This document shows, one piece after another, positions 1 through 6,340 of a stretch of DNA of 6,340 nt. A model generated the notes under the pieces. It saw only the letters and a program-made list of their open reading frames with translations. It was not told the origin of the DNA and made no database searches. A program made the translations under genes and the position numbers. Source of the DNA: Verrucomicrobiales bacterium (GTDB taxonomy: Bacteria; Verrucomicrobiota; Verrucomicrobiia; Limisphaerales; UBA1096); contig PBKH01000006.1 of NCBI GenBank assembly GCA_002721375.1, positions 20,717 to 27,056 on the forward strand, given 5' to 3'. Within the stretch, counting starts at the first letter, position 1; every line of letters begins with the position of its first letter.

Positions 1-263
1 AGCGATCGGATGGAAACAGTGGTGTCCTTGACCGATTGAACGGATCCCACCACGCCTCCACGAGTAACCACCGAATCACCGGTTTTGAGAGCATCAACCA
101 TTTTTCGACGATCCTTTTCGCGCTTGGTTTGGGGCCGAATGAGCAGGAAGTAAAAGATGATGATCATCAATACCATTGGTATGAATAATCCCATCGGGCT
201 TTGCTGTGTTTGGGGTGCTCCCTGCTGCGCCAGCAAAAATATTTTTTCAGGGTTGATGCTCAT
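1..263 (-). CDS. yajC: YajC, Sec translocon accessory subunit (5' part, runs off the left edge)
   Basis: Reading leftward from an ATG at 263-261, 87 codons stay open to the window edge, so the C-terminus is missing. YajC is a small inner-membrane protein that associates with SecD/SecF and the SecYEG channel. The visible protein has a short polar Gln-rich N-terminus (residues 1-23), one strongly hydrophobic membrane segment (about 24-42, GLFIPMVLMIIIFYFLL) and directly after it the family hallmark IRPQ (42-45). A basic, Lys/Arg-rich cytoplasmic stretch follows, then the conserved pattern with GD, VVTRGG and GSV (about 62-74). These motifs in this order make the assignment firm. A weak purine-rich stretch (TTGAGAG) sits just upstream of the ATG. 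YajC often precedes secD and secF, which would then lie beyond position 1; this cannot be seen here. The gene is divergent from the rest of the window. Confidence 0.95.
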   Translation of the reverse strand, partial: MSINPEKIFLLAQQGAPQTQQSPMGLFIPMVLMIIIFYFLLIRPQTKREKDRRKMVDALKTGDSVVTRGGVVGSVQSVKDTTVSIRS

Positions 264-288
264 TTCGGCTCTCAACAAAAGGGCGGGA

Positions 289-316
289 ACTGTAGAGGCC
301 GACTGTTCGATTGCAA
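289..316 (-). promoter_or_regulatory. Candidate sigma70-type promoter for yajC (weak)
   Basis: On the minus strand, TTGCAA (316-311, 4 of 6 to TTGACA) and TACAGT (294-289, 4 of 6 to TATAAT) are separated by 16 bases. The -10 box would lie 25 bases before the yajC ATG. Position and spacing are reasonable but both boxes are mediocre, and promoter consensus in this phylum is poorly known. Treat as a guess. Confidence 0.22.
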
Positions 317-355
317 GCGTTTAATGGGCGTTTTATGCCTTTTTTGGCCGTTTTA
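317..355. repeat. Three short direct repeats, (G/C)CGTTT(A/T)A
   Basis: GCGTTTAA (317-324), GCGTTTTA (328-335) and CCGTTTTA (348-355) are near-identical octamers in the same orientation. Their starts are 11 and 20 bases apart, close to one and two helical turns. They lie immediately upstream of the candidate yajC promoter in the divergent region. The arrangement would suit a transcription-factor binding array, but the motif is short and the region is T-rich, so chance is possible. No matching regulator is encoded in the window. Confidence 0.3.
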
Positions 356-551
356 GCGCTTGGAAAAATGCCCGGAAATCCCTCGTTTGGGAGTGAATTG
401 AGCGGCATCAAGATAACCGTATGCCCTGCCGGTTTTGTTAGACAATCCCAAAGATTGGCATTTTTTCTATCGTACTAAGCAGATTATCTTTTTCAAATAA
501 TTCCATTTTTGCTTAGATCAACGGCATACATTCACGAAAATCATCACTATT

Positions 552-558
552 GAGGAGG
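552..558 (+). promoter_or_regulatory. Ribosome binding site of the pseudopilin gene
   Basis: GAGGAGG is a near-perfect anti-Shine-Dalgarno complement. It lies 14 bases before the ATG at 573, longer than the usual 5-10. No alternative in-frame start sits closer, and the residues after 573 match the short polar leader expected of this protein family, so the start stands. It is the only strong Shine-Dalgarno in front of any of the three rightward genes. Confidence 0.75.
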
Positions 559-572
559 AAAGTTTAGAAAAA

Positions 573-1385
573 ATGAACAAATATTCCGGAATCAAGAACA
601 AGGCCGCAGGCCGGGTTGGTTTTACTTTGATTGAGTTGCTGGTAGTAATCGCAATCATCGCTATTTTGGCCGCGATGCTTCTGCCTGCCTTGGCTAAGAG
701 TAAGACGATCGCCCTGCGGACAAAGTGTGCCAGTCATTTGCGCCAACTCGGTTTGGCCAATGCCATGTATGTGGACGACAATGACGACATTTTTCCTTAC
801 CATCGTCGCGCTGTTTCGCGTACCCCAAGTAAGGGATTCCTTCGCCTGATTGAGTTAAATAAAGGTATGTCTTTTGCACGTGAGGAGACTTGGTTCACCT
901 TGATTTACGGATATGCCCCGTCTGATCAGGCATACCGATGCCCTGACCTGCGTCATGGTGAATTCAAGAACCAGTCCAAAGAGCATGACAAGTGGCGGTT
1001 TGATGCGCACAGTATAGGTTACGGTCAGAATTCTTATTTTTTGGGTCAAATGCCGGGGCGAAAGGGCGAACAAAGCGGTCACCTGCCAAGCGGATATGAG
1101 GTGAAGCTCAGTTCGGTACGCAGTCCGGTCGAGTGCATAAACCTTGCAGACTCGGAGCAGAAGACCGGTGGTCATTGGTCACTTACTATGTGGTGGCCCT
1201 TCATAAATCGTGCGAATGAGGGTGTGGCTAGCGAGCGTCACAGCAATTCTGCGCCGGTGGTTTTCGTGGATGGACACGTGAGATCTTACGATGATCCGAA
1301 CCGGACAATTAATCCCAAGAGAGACAACACCGCTGAATACATCGAGAATTGGGATCCGCAACAGCGGCGGCATGCATTTCCATAA
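573..1385 (+). CDS. Type IV pilin-like protein with H-X9-DG motif (pseudopilin)
   Basis: The 270-residue product begins with a 16-residue basic leader ending in Gly16. [20 protein letters not shown] follows, the class III prepilin signal: cleavage after Gly16, Phe17 as the mature N-terminus to be methylated, and Glu21 at position +5. The hydrophobic helix (about 17-42) leads into PALAKSK. The segment with Cys52, LRQLGLA and YVDDNDD (about 50-72) is the block usual in PVC-type pseudopilins. Near the C-terminus, His223 followed by nine residues and Asp233-Gly234 is the H-X9-DG motif of the prepilin-type processing-associated domain. Such proteins are inserted in the inner membrane, processed by a PilD-type peptidase and may assemble into short pseudopili or remain envelope-bound. 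They occur in many copies in Verrucomicrobiota and the role of individual copies is unknown. The gene lies 89 bases upstream of the PSD1 gene on the same strand, with no clear terminator between. No peptidase or assembly ATPase is encoded in the window. Confidence 0.92.
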   Translation: MNKYSGIKNKAAGRVGFTLIELLVVIAIIAILAAMLLPALAKSKTIALRTKCASHLRQLGLANAMYVDDNDDIFPYHRRAVSRTPSKGFLRLIELNKGMSFAREETWFTLIYGYAPSDQAYRCPDLRHGEFKNQSKEHDKWRFDAHSIGYGQNSYFLGQMPGRKGEQSGHLPSGYEVKLSSVRSPVECINLADSEQKTGGHWSLTMWWPFINRANEGVASERHSNSAPVVFVDGHVRSYDDPNRTINPKRDNTAEYIENWDPQQRRHAFP

Positions 1386-1474
1386 GGCCACTGCAAGTGA
1401 ATCGATTATCTCGCTCTTGGTTCAGCTGTGGCTTGAATAAAGGCGATGTTTTAATAGTCTCTTTTGCTTTGTTG

Positions 1475-4400
1475 ATGAACTGTTTTCGTCGAATTAGCTT
1501 TGGATGGGTTGTCCTTGTTTTAGCTTTGACTGCTTGGCCATTCTATATGGTCGCCACTGAGCCGGGGGGCGGCGAGTTTTTTGAGAACCACGTCCGGCCA
1601 TTGCTTATTCAAAATTGCTACAAGTGCCACAGCGCAGAGGCGGGCAAGGCCAAAGGAGAGCTGCTTCTCGACACCCGCGCTGGTTTACTCAAAGGCGGCG
1701 ATGCCGGACCGGCGATAGTTCCTGGCAATCCCAAGGAAAGTTTGCTGCTCAAAGCGGTGTCCTATGAGAACGACGATCTACAGATGCCTCCCAAGAACAA
1801 GCTGCCGGATAATGACATAGAAAAATTAACTCAGTGGATCGAGATGGGTGCGCCTGATCCTCGGGACGGAAAATCTGCAGAAATCACCGACAAGGACGAT
1901 TTTGATATCTCCAAGCGCAAGGCTGAGCACTGGGCATGGAAGCCGGTGCGGCGGGATATTAAACCTCCATCGGTCGATGTGGCCAGCAGCTGGTCCAAGA
2001 CCTCGATTGACCGGTTCATCCTCGCTCGGTTAAAGCAGGCCAAGATAGCCCCCAACGGACCGGCATCGCGCCTGACAATGATCCGCCGATTGTATTTTGA
2101 CCTCTTAGGCCTGCCGCCTTCGCCGGCTGAGATAGAGGCGTTCATCTCCGACTTATCGCCGCTCGCCTACGAGAACCTTGTCGAGCGGCTTTTGGCTTCG
2201 CCGCATTTCGGGGAGCGCTGGGGACAGCACTGGCTCGACCTCGTGCGGTTTGCAGAGACGCGTGGGCATGAGGCGGATTATCCCATTCCTCAGGCATACC
2301 GTTATCGCAACTATATCGTCCGCGCTTTCAACGCCGATGTGCCTTACAACGATTTAGTCATAGAGCATGTCGCGGGTGACATGGTGAAGCAGCCGCGCCT
2401 CGATCCGGCCACTCGCGAGAACGAGTCCGCTAAAGGGCCGGGCTTTTGGCATCTCGGTGAAGCTACCCACTCGCCGGTGGATATCCGCGGCGACGAGTGC
2501 AACCGCGTGCACAACCAGATTGATGTTTTCTCCAAGGCCTTCCTTGGTATGACGATGGGTTGTGCACGCTGCCACGATCATAAGTTCGATGCCATTTCGA
2601 CTGAGGACTACTACGCCTTTGCCGGTTTTCTACAAAGTTCCGGTTATCACCTAAAGGACGTGGCCGACCCGATCACACAAGACAGCGCCTTCGACGAACT
2701 GGCTAAGCTACGTGCCGATAACGAAGCCAAGCTCGTAATTGAGTACGCCGCCACGGTGAAAGCCCGACTGAGTCGTTTGGCTGATTATTTGCCTTTGGCT
2801 GCCGTAATATTAAATGAAGTTCCAACTGGCAAGGATGCGCCCAAGCCTGCCGACTACATCGCCGCCCATCCCACTGTGAAGTCTAAGGCCGAGGCGGCGA
2901 AATTGAATCCAGACAAGCTCGCGGCGTGGGTGGCCTATCTTGATAAGGCCCGAGGTAGTGTGGCTGACCCGCTTCACGGCATTGTTAAGGTGGCACTTGG
3001 CCAGTCGCGTGGCGATGCGTTGGCCTCGATGCGCAAACTTGAGGCCGATACCATCGCTCAGGCCAAGTCGATCAAGATTATCGAGACCGTTGAGGATGGC
3101 GAGCGTAACTATGTCAAAAGTGAGCGCGGTTGGCGTGCCGAGGATATGGTTGCTGACTATCGTCGTAAGCAGGGCAGTGACGAGTGGTTTACAGGTGGCA
3201 AACAGTTCGGCGCTGGGCCAATGAAGGTTGGTTCGCCTGTTTTTGGCGGTGATCCAAACCGGCCAATAAAGGAATTCAACGAAAACGGGGCGGCCCGAAA
3301 CGATGAGTTGAGCACCCGTTTTTCGGGATTGATCCGTACGCGTACGTTCGGCGTTAACGGTGATATGCTTTGGTATCGTTACAAGGGCAAGGCGGACGTG
3401 TTCATGGCGGTGAATTCTCACCGGCAAGTGGCAGGTCCATTGCACGGGATTGTTCGCCAAAAGCTCGACAGTAAGGGCGACGAGTGGAAATGGCACGGGC
3501 ATCGCGTCAGCGACTACATTGGTTTCAGGGTGCACGTGGAGTTCACACCGCGTGGCAATTTCGCACTCGAGCGGGTTCAGTTCGGTGGGAGTGAACCGCC
3601 AGTGATCCGAACGGTCAACTCCCGCTTAGCTAATCTGCTGAAGAGCGATGCTGATTTGGCCGGCGGCTTGGTCAGTGTGTTTGTATCTGCTGCAAACGAC
3701 CAGTCATCCGGCAAGGCAAATCGCGAAACATCGCAGTTACTGAACTGGGTGATTCGCCAAGGTGATTTGCTTGAGCAACCGGCGGACCTTGGGAAAGCGG
3801 CGGCTGGGTTCGCGGCATTCCAAAAGCAACGAACGGAGATCGAGAAGACCATCCCAAGTGTTTCTTGGGCGCTGACTTTGCTGGATGGCAGCGGCGAAGA
3901 TGAGTCGATCTTGGTTCGGGGTAATCACAAGGCGCCGACCAATGAGTTGGTACCGAGATCTTTTCTTGAGGCTTTGGCCAAGCGCGAGGCACCCAGTCGC
4001 GGAAGTGGCCGAATGGCCTTGGGCAAGCAGATGGTCGATCCTAAGAACCCATTTGTCTCCCGCGTGGTGGTGAACCGTGTTTGGCATCACCTGTTCGGCC
4101 GTGGCATTGTTGAGACGGTCGACAATCTCGGTGCGACCGGTAAGGCGCCTACTCATCCAGATCTACTCGATTTTCTTGCATCTAAGCTTATGGAGCATGA
4201 CTGGTCCTTGAAGGACATTATTCGGCAGGTGGTGCTTTCGAGTACTTACCGCCAGTCAAGTAAGCCTGATTTGGCCAGCACAAAGGTGGATCCGAACAAC
4301 TATCTACTTCACCGCATGCCTATCAGGCGGCTTCAGGGTGAGGTGATCCGCGACCGATTGCTCGCCGTGTCCGGCCGTATCGACAAGCGGCAGTTTGGTA

Positions 4401-4873
4401 AGGGACCGATGGTGCACATCACGCCGTTTATGCGGAATAATCGTAGTCCGGGCGGGAGCGGCCCGATGGATGGCGACGGCCGCCGGAGCATTTATGTTGA
4501 GGTACGCCGAAATCACCTTGAGCCGATACTCATGGCGTTCGATAAGCCGACGCCTTTCTCGACCATTGGCAAACGGGTGGTTTCCAACTCGCCGGCGCAG
4601 CCGCTGATCATGCTTAATAATCCGTTCGTGCACGCGCAGGCGTCGATCTGGGCCAATGCACTTTTGAAGTCCGGCGCAGCCGCCACAGGTGAGTTGGTTA
4701 ACCTAGCCTACCGACAGGCGTTTGGACGTGATCCTGAACCTTGGGAGGCCGAGGCTGCGGTGGGCTTCATAGAGTCTCAGAAAAAAGAGGCTGGCAATGA
4801 TTCTCTTAAGGAACCCTTGGCAGATCTCTGCCACACGCTATTCAATGTGAAAGAGTTTGTATTTGTGAACTAA
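1475..4873 (+). CDS. Exported PSD1 protein with planctomycete cytochrome c domain (PSCyt1-DUF1549-PSD1/DUF1553)
   Basis: The frame is open from 1349, but I choose the ATG at 1475 (1132 residues). The product then starts with a Sec-type signal: Arg-Arg at 6-7, a hydrophobic core at about 9-24, and possible cleavage near Ala26. The longer start would overlap the pseudopilin gene and bury the signal. No Shine-Dalgarno is evident. Domains in order: PSCyt1 (about 33-125) with haem motif C48-Y-K-C51-H52 and QMPP at 103-106, where Met104 could be a distal haem ligand; DUF1549/PSCyt2 (about 176-386) ending in a second CXXCH, C363-A-R-C366-H367, followed by DHKFD; a helical linker; a region at about 610-705 resembling a galactose-binding-like sandwich (my inference); and PSD1/DUF1553 (about 845-1132) with NRVWHHLFGRG (867-877) and the typical C-terminal LCHTLFNVKEF. 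The length is usual for the family. Biochemical activity is unknown; redox or polysaccharide-related roles are only proposed. A DUF1501 gene follows after 13 bases. Confidence 0.93.
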   Translation: MNCFRRISFGWVVLVLALTAWPFYMVATEPGGGEFFENHVRPLLIQNCYKCHSAEAGKAKGELLLDTRAGLLKGGDAGPAIVPGNPKESLLLKAVSYENDDLQMPPKNKLPDNDIEKLTQWIEMGAPDPRDGKSAEITDKDDFDISKRKAEHWAWKPVRRDIKPPSVDVASSWSKTSIDRFILARLKQAKIAPNGPASRLTMIRRLYFDLLGLPPSPAEIEAFISDLSPLAYENLVERLLASPHFGERWGQHWLDLVRFAETRGHEADYPIPQAYRYRNYIVRAFNADVPYNDLVIEHVAGDMVKQPRLDPATRENESAKGPGFWHLGEATHSPVDIRGDECNRVHNQIDVFSKAFLGMTMGCARCHDHKFDAISTEDYYAFAGFLQSSGYHLKDVADPITQDSAFDELAKLRADNEAKLVIEYAATVKARLSRLADYLPLAAVILNEVPTGKDAPKPADYIAAHPTVKSKAEAAKLNPDKLAAWVAYLDKARGSVADPLHGIVKVALGQSRGDALASMRKLEADTIAQAKSIKIIETVEDGERNYVKSERGWRAEDMVADYRRKQGSDEWFTGGKQFGAGPMKVGSPVFGGDPNRPIKEFNENGAARNDELSTRFSGLIRTRTFGVNGDMLWYRYKGKADVFMAVNSHRQVAGPLHGIVRQKLDSKGDEWKWHGHRVSDYIGFRVHVEFTPRGNFALERVQFGGSEPPVIRTVNSRLANLLKSDADLAGGLVSVFVSAANDQSSGKANRETSQLLNWVIRQGDLLEQPADLGKAAAGFAAFQKQRTEIEKTIPSVSWALTLLDGSGEDESILVRGNHKAPTNELVPRSFLEALAKREAPSRGSGRMALGKQMVDPKNPFVSRVVVNRVWHHLFGRGIVETVDNLGATGKAPTHPDLLDFLASKLMEHDWSLKDIIRQVVLSSTYRQSSKPDLASTKVDPNNYLLHRMPIRRLQGEVIRDRLLAVSGRIDKRQFGKGPMVHITPFMRNNRSPGGSGPMDGDGRRSIYVEVRRNHLEPILMAFDKPTPFSTIGKRVVSNSPAQPLIMLNNPFVHAQASIWANALLKSGAAATGELVNLAYRQAFGRDPEPWEAEAAVGFIESQKKEAGNDSLKEPLADLCHTLFNVKEFVFVN

Positions 4874-4886
4874 CCTGAATTTAGAA

Positions 4887-6323
4887 ATGAAATCGCAAAG
4901 TAATGGATGCCAAAACTTCATGCCGCGGCCGATTAGTCGTCGTGAGATGCTGGGGCGTTGTGCCACCGGTTTTGGTGCAGTGGCCTTGAGCGGCCTGTTG
5001 GCCGATCAGGCTTACGGTAAGGCTAGGTCTCCATTTGCACCGCGCAATTCTCATCACGATGCCAAGGCTAAGAGCGTTATCTTTCTCTACATGGACGGCG
5101 GTGTTTCGCAGGTCGATTCTTTCGACTACAAGCCGCGTCTCGAGAAGGACCACGGCAAGCCGTTTTCCGCGAAGATTAATCCGACGCAATTCGACAACAT
5201 CGGCAAGACACTGAAGTCTCCTTGGAGTTTTAAGCAATACGGCCAGTCGGGCTTGAACGTGAGTGAACTGTTTCCGCACGTCGGCGCGATGGCGGATGAG
5301 CTGTGCGTGGTTCGCTCGATGACCTCAAAGTTTTCAGAGCACAATAGCGCCAATTTTTTCCTGCACACCGGTTTTGGGGTGCAGGGTCGTCCGAGCATGG
5401 GTGCGTGGATGAGCTACGGGTTGGGTACCGAGTCGACCGATCTGCCCGGTTTTGTCGTACTCAACGGCGGCCTGGTTCCGTCGGGTGGTTGGGACAATTT
5501 TGGCAACGGATTTCTGCCTGCCAGCCATCAGGCGACGGTTTTCAAAACTGGCAAGGAACCCCTCGCGGATATTCGCCCGCTCGAAAGCCGCCCAGGGATT
5601 CAGCAGGCCAAGCTGGGTTTGTTGAACAAACTCGACCAGGGCGTGCTCGATCGGATGGGGAGAGTGGATGAACTGGAGTCGGCAATTGCGAATTACGAAA
5701 TGGCTTACCGGATGCAGGCGGCCGTGCCGGAGTTGATTGATGTCAAGGGGGAGACGAAGGCGACGCAAAAACTTTACGGTCTCGAGTCTAAGTACGAGCC
5801 GACTCGAACATTCGGCATGCAATGTCTAATCGCGCGCCGGTTGGTGGAGAAGGGCGTACGATTCATTGAGTTGACCTGTCCGAGGATTAGCGGCAATGAC
5901 CGTTGGGATGCCCACGGTGGTCTGCAGAAAAACCACGGTGACAATTCCCGGGCGACTGACCAGCCGATTGCCGGTTTGCTGCGTGATCTGAAATCACGCG
6001 GCATGCTTAACGATACGCTTGTTGTCTGGTCCGGTGAATTTGGCCGTACGCCGTTCGCGCAGGGCACCAACGGCCGCGATCACAATCCGTTTGGCTTTAC
6101 CATTTGGATGGCTGGTGGCGGTATCAAGCCAGGCATCACCTATGGCGCCACGGACGAGTTCGGCTATCGCGCTGTGGAGAACAAGCTCGATATCCACGAC
6201 ATGCATGCGACCATGCTCCATCTGCTTGGGATGGATCACAAAAAAATGACCTACTTCTTCGATGGGCGTGAGATGCGCCTGACCGATGTTCATGGTCATG
6301 TGGCATACGACTTGATCGCATAG
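4887..6323 (+). CDS. DUF1501 family protein with twin-arginine signal (alkaline-phosphatase-like superfamily)
   Basis: The 478-residue product opens with a Tat-type signal: SRREMLG followed by a hydrophobic stretch (ATGFGAVALSGLLA), so it is probably exported folded. The ATG at 4887 and a second in-frame ATG at 4920 both precede the signal. Neither has a good Shine-Dalgarno, and the later one would give a leader more typical of the family (MPRPISRRE). DUF1501 belongs to the alkaline-phosphatase/sulfatase-like superfamily. Blocks I recognise: MDGGVSQVDSFDYKP (69-83) with Asp70 as likely metal ligand; RSMT (143-146) then His152 and LHTGF (159-163), with Thr146 a possible nucleophile (inference); WDAHGG with Asp341 and His343; GEFGRTP (383-389); GRDHNP (396-401); HDMHAT (437-442). 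These resemble a two-metal hydrolase site, but no substrate is established for the family. It lies 13 bases after the PSD1 gene and is almost certainly cotranscribed; such pairs are common in Planctomycetota and Verrucomicrobiota. No terminator is visible in the 17 bases after the stop. Confidence 0.93.
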   Translation: MKSQSNGCQNFMPRPISRREMLGRCATGFGAVALSGLLADQAYGKARSPFAPRNSHHDAKAKSVIFLYMDGGVSQVDSFDYKPRLEKDHGKPFSAKINPTQFDNIGKTLKSPWSFKQYGQSGLNVSELFPHVGAMADELCVVRSMTSKFSEHNSANFFLHTGFGVQGRPSMGAWMSYGLGTESTDLPGFVVLNGGLVPSGGWDNFGNGFLPASHQATVFKTGKEPLADIRPLESRPGIQQAKLGLLNKLDQGVLDRMGRVDELESAIANYEMAYRMQAAVPELIDVKGETKATQKLYGLESKYEPTRTFGMQCLIARRLVEKGVRFIELTCPRISGNDRWDAHGGLQKNHGDNSRATDQPIAGLLRDLKSRGMLNDTLVVWSGEFGRTPFAQGTNGRDHNPFGFTIWMAGGGIKPGITYGATDEFGYRAVENKLDIHDMHATMLHLLGMDHKKMTYFFDGREMRLTDVHGHVAYDLIA

Positions 6324-6340
6324 ATCGGGAACATGTCAGG

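Larger units (their letters stand above)
264..572. other. Divergent intergenic region between yajC and the pseudopilin gene
   Basis: These 309 bases separate two divergent genes and must hold the promoters of both. I see no gene-like ORF with a ribosome binding site. The right half (about 455-515) is AT-rich. Small inverted repeats are visible: AACCG/CGGTT (415-419 with 430-434), CAATC/GATTG (443-447 with 453-457, followed after three bases by six Ts at 461-466), and CTAAGCAGA/TTTGCTTAG (475-483 with 508-516, one G-T wobble). An AATAAT at 496-501 resembles a -10 box, but no acceptable -35 box lies at the right distance, so I do not call a rightward promoter. Confidence 0.6.

Noticed and set aside
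368..478. A 36-codon ATG-to-TAA ORF on the plus strand inside the divergent intergenic region.
   Set aside because: There is no Shine-Dalgarno at a workable distance, the product resembles nothing I know, and it covers the inverted repeats and the AT-rich promoter area. An ORF of this length is expected by chance.
1349..1474. Upstream extension of the PSD1 reading frame to an ATG at 1349.
   Set aside because: It would overlap the end of the pseudopilin gene in another frame and put 42 polar, unrelated residues before an obvious signal peptide. The ATG at 1475 starts exactly at a normal signal sequence.
1386..1474. Possible terminator between the pseudopilin and PSD1 genes.
   Set aside because: I found no GC-rich hairpin followed by a T-run. 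The T-rich stretch near 1448-1474 is not preceded by a stable stem.
3335..3346. Perfect 12-base palindrome CGTACGCGTACG.
   Set aside because: It encodes consecutive Arg-Thr-Arg-Thr within the PSD1 gene and is explained by repeated CGT/ACG-type codons. There is no flanking structure or second copy to suggest a site.
2810..3535. A 241-codon open frame on the minus strand inside the PSD1 gene.
   Set aside because: It lies fully antisense to well-conserved coding sequence, has no recognisable domain and reads as a shadow of the codon usage on the plus strand.
5334..5822. A 162-codon open frame on the minus strand inside the DUF1501 gene.
   Set aside because: It is antisense to a conserved family region, and its Arg/His/Leu-rich product without motifs is typical of a shadow frame.
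6324..6340. Possible start of another gene at the right edge (GGGA at 6327-6330, ATG at 6333).
   Set aside because: Only eight bases follow the putative start codon, so nothing can be said about coding potential.

Overview
The window looks like chromosomal DNA from a bacterium of the PVC superphylum, most likely Verrucomicrobiota. Three things support this. One is a type IV pilin-like protein with the verrucomicrobial N-terminal cleavage/methylation segment and a C-terminal H-X9-DG motif. The second is a large 'planctomycete cytochrome c / DUF1549 / PSD1' protein. The third is a DUF1501 protein directly behind it. These families are strongly expanded in Verrucomicrobiota, Planctomycetota and Lentisphaerota. 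Phylum assignment is inferred from family content only.

Layout: (1) Positions 1-263, minus strand: the 5' part of yajC, a Sec translocon accessory subunit, running off the left edge. (2) Positions 264-572: an AT-rich divergent intergenic region with no convincing gene. It holds a weak candidate yajC promoter, a short CGTTTWA-type repeat with roughly helical spacing, small inverted repeats, and a strong Shine-Dalgarno for the rightward gene. (3) Positions 573-1385, plus strand: an H-X9-DG pseudopilin. (4) Positions 1475-4873, plus strand: an exported protein of about 1132 residues with two CXXCH motifs (PSCyt1, DUF1549, a galactose-binding-like central region, PSD1/DUF1553). (5) Positions 4887-6323, plus strand: a DUF1501 protein (alkaline-phosphatase-like fold) with a twin-arginine-type signal.

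The last two genes are 13 bases apart and almost certainly cotranscribed. PSD1 and DUF1501 genes are a well-known recurring pair whose biochemical role has not, to my knowledge, been established. Both products are predicted to leave the cytoplasm, the first probably through Sec with covalent haem attachment and the second folded through Tat. The pseudopilin lies 89 bases upstream on the same strand and may belong to the same unit, but this is less certain. YajC is a housekeeping neighbour and has no evident link to the rest.

I see no RNA genes, insertion sequences, CRISPR arrays, tRNAs or pseudogenes. The three complete genes are open from start to stop with intact family motifs. The least explained item is the function of the PSD1/DUF1501 pair with its adjacent pseudopilin.
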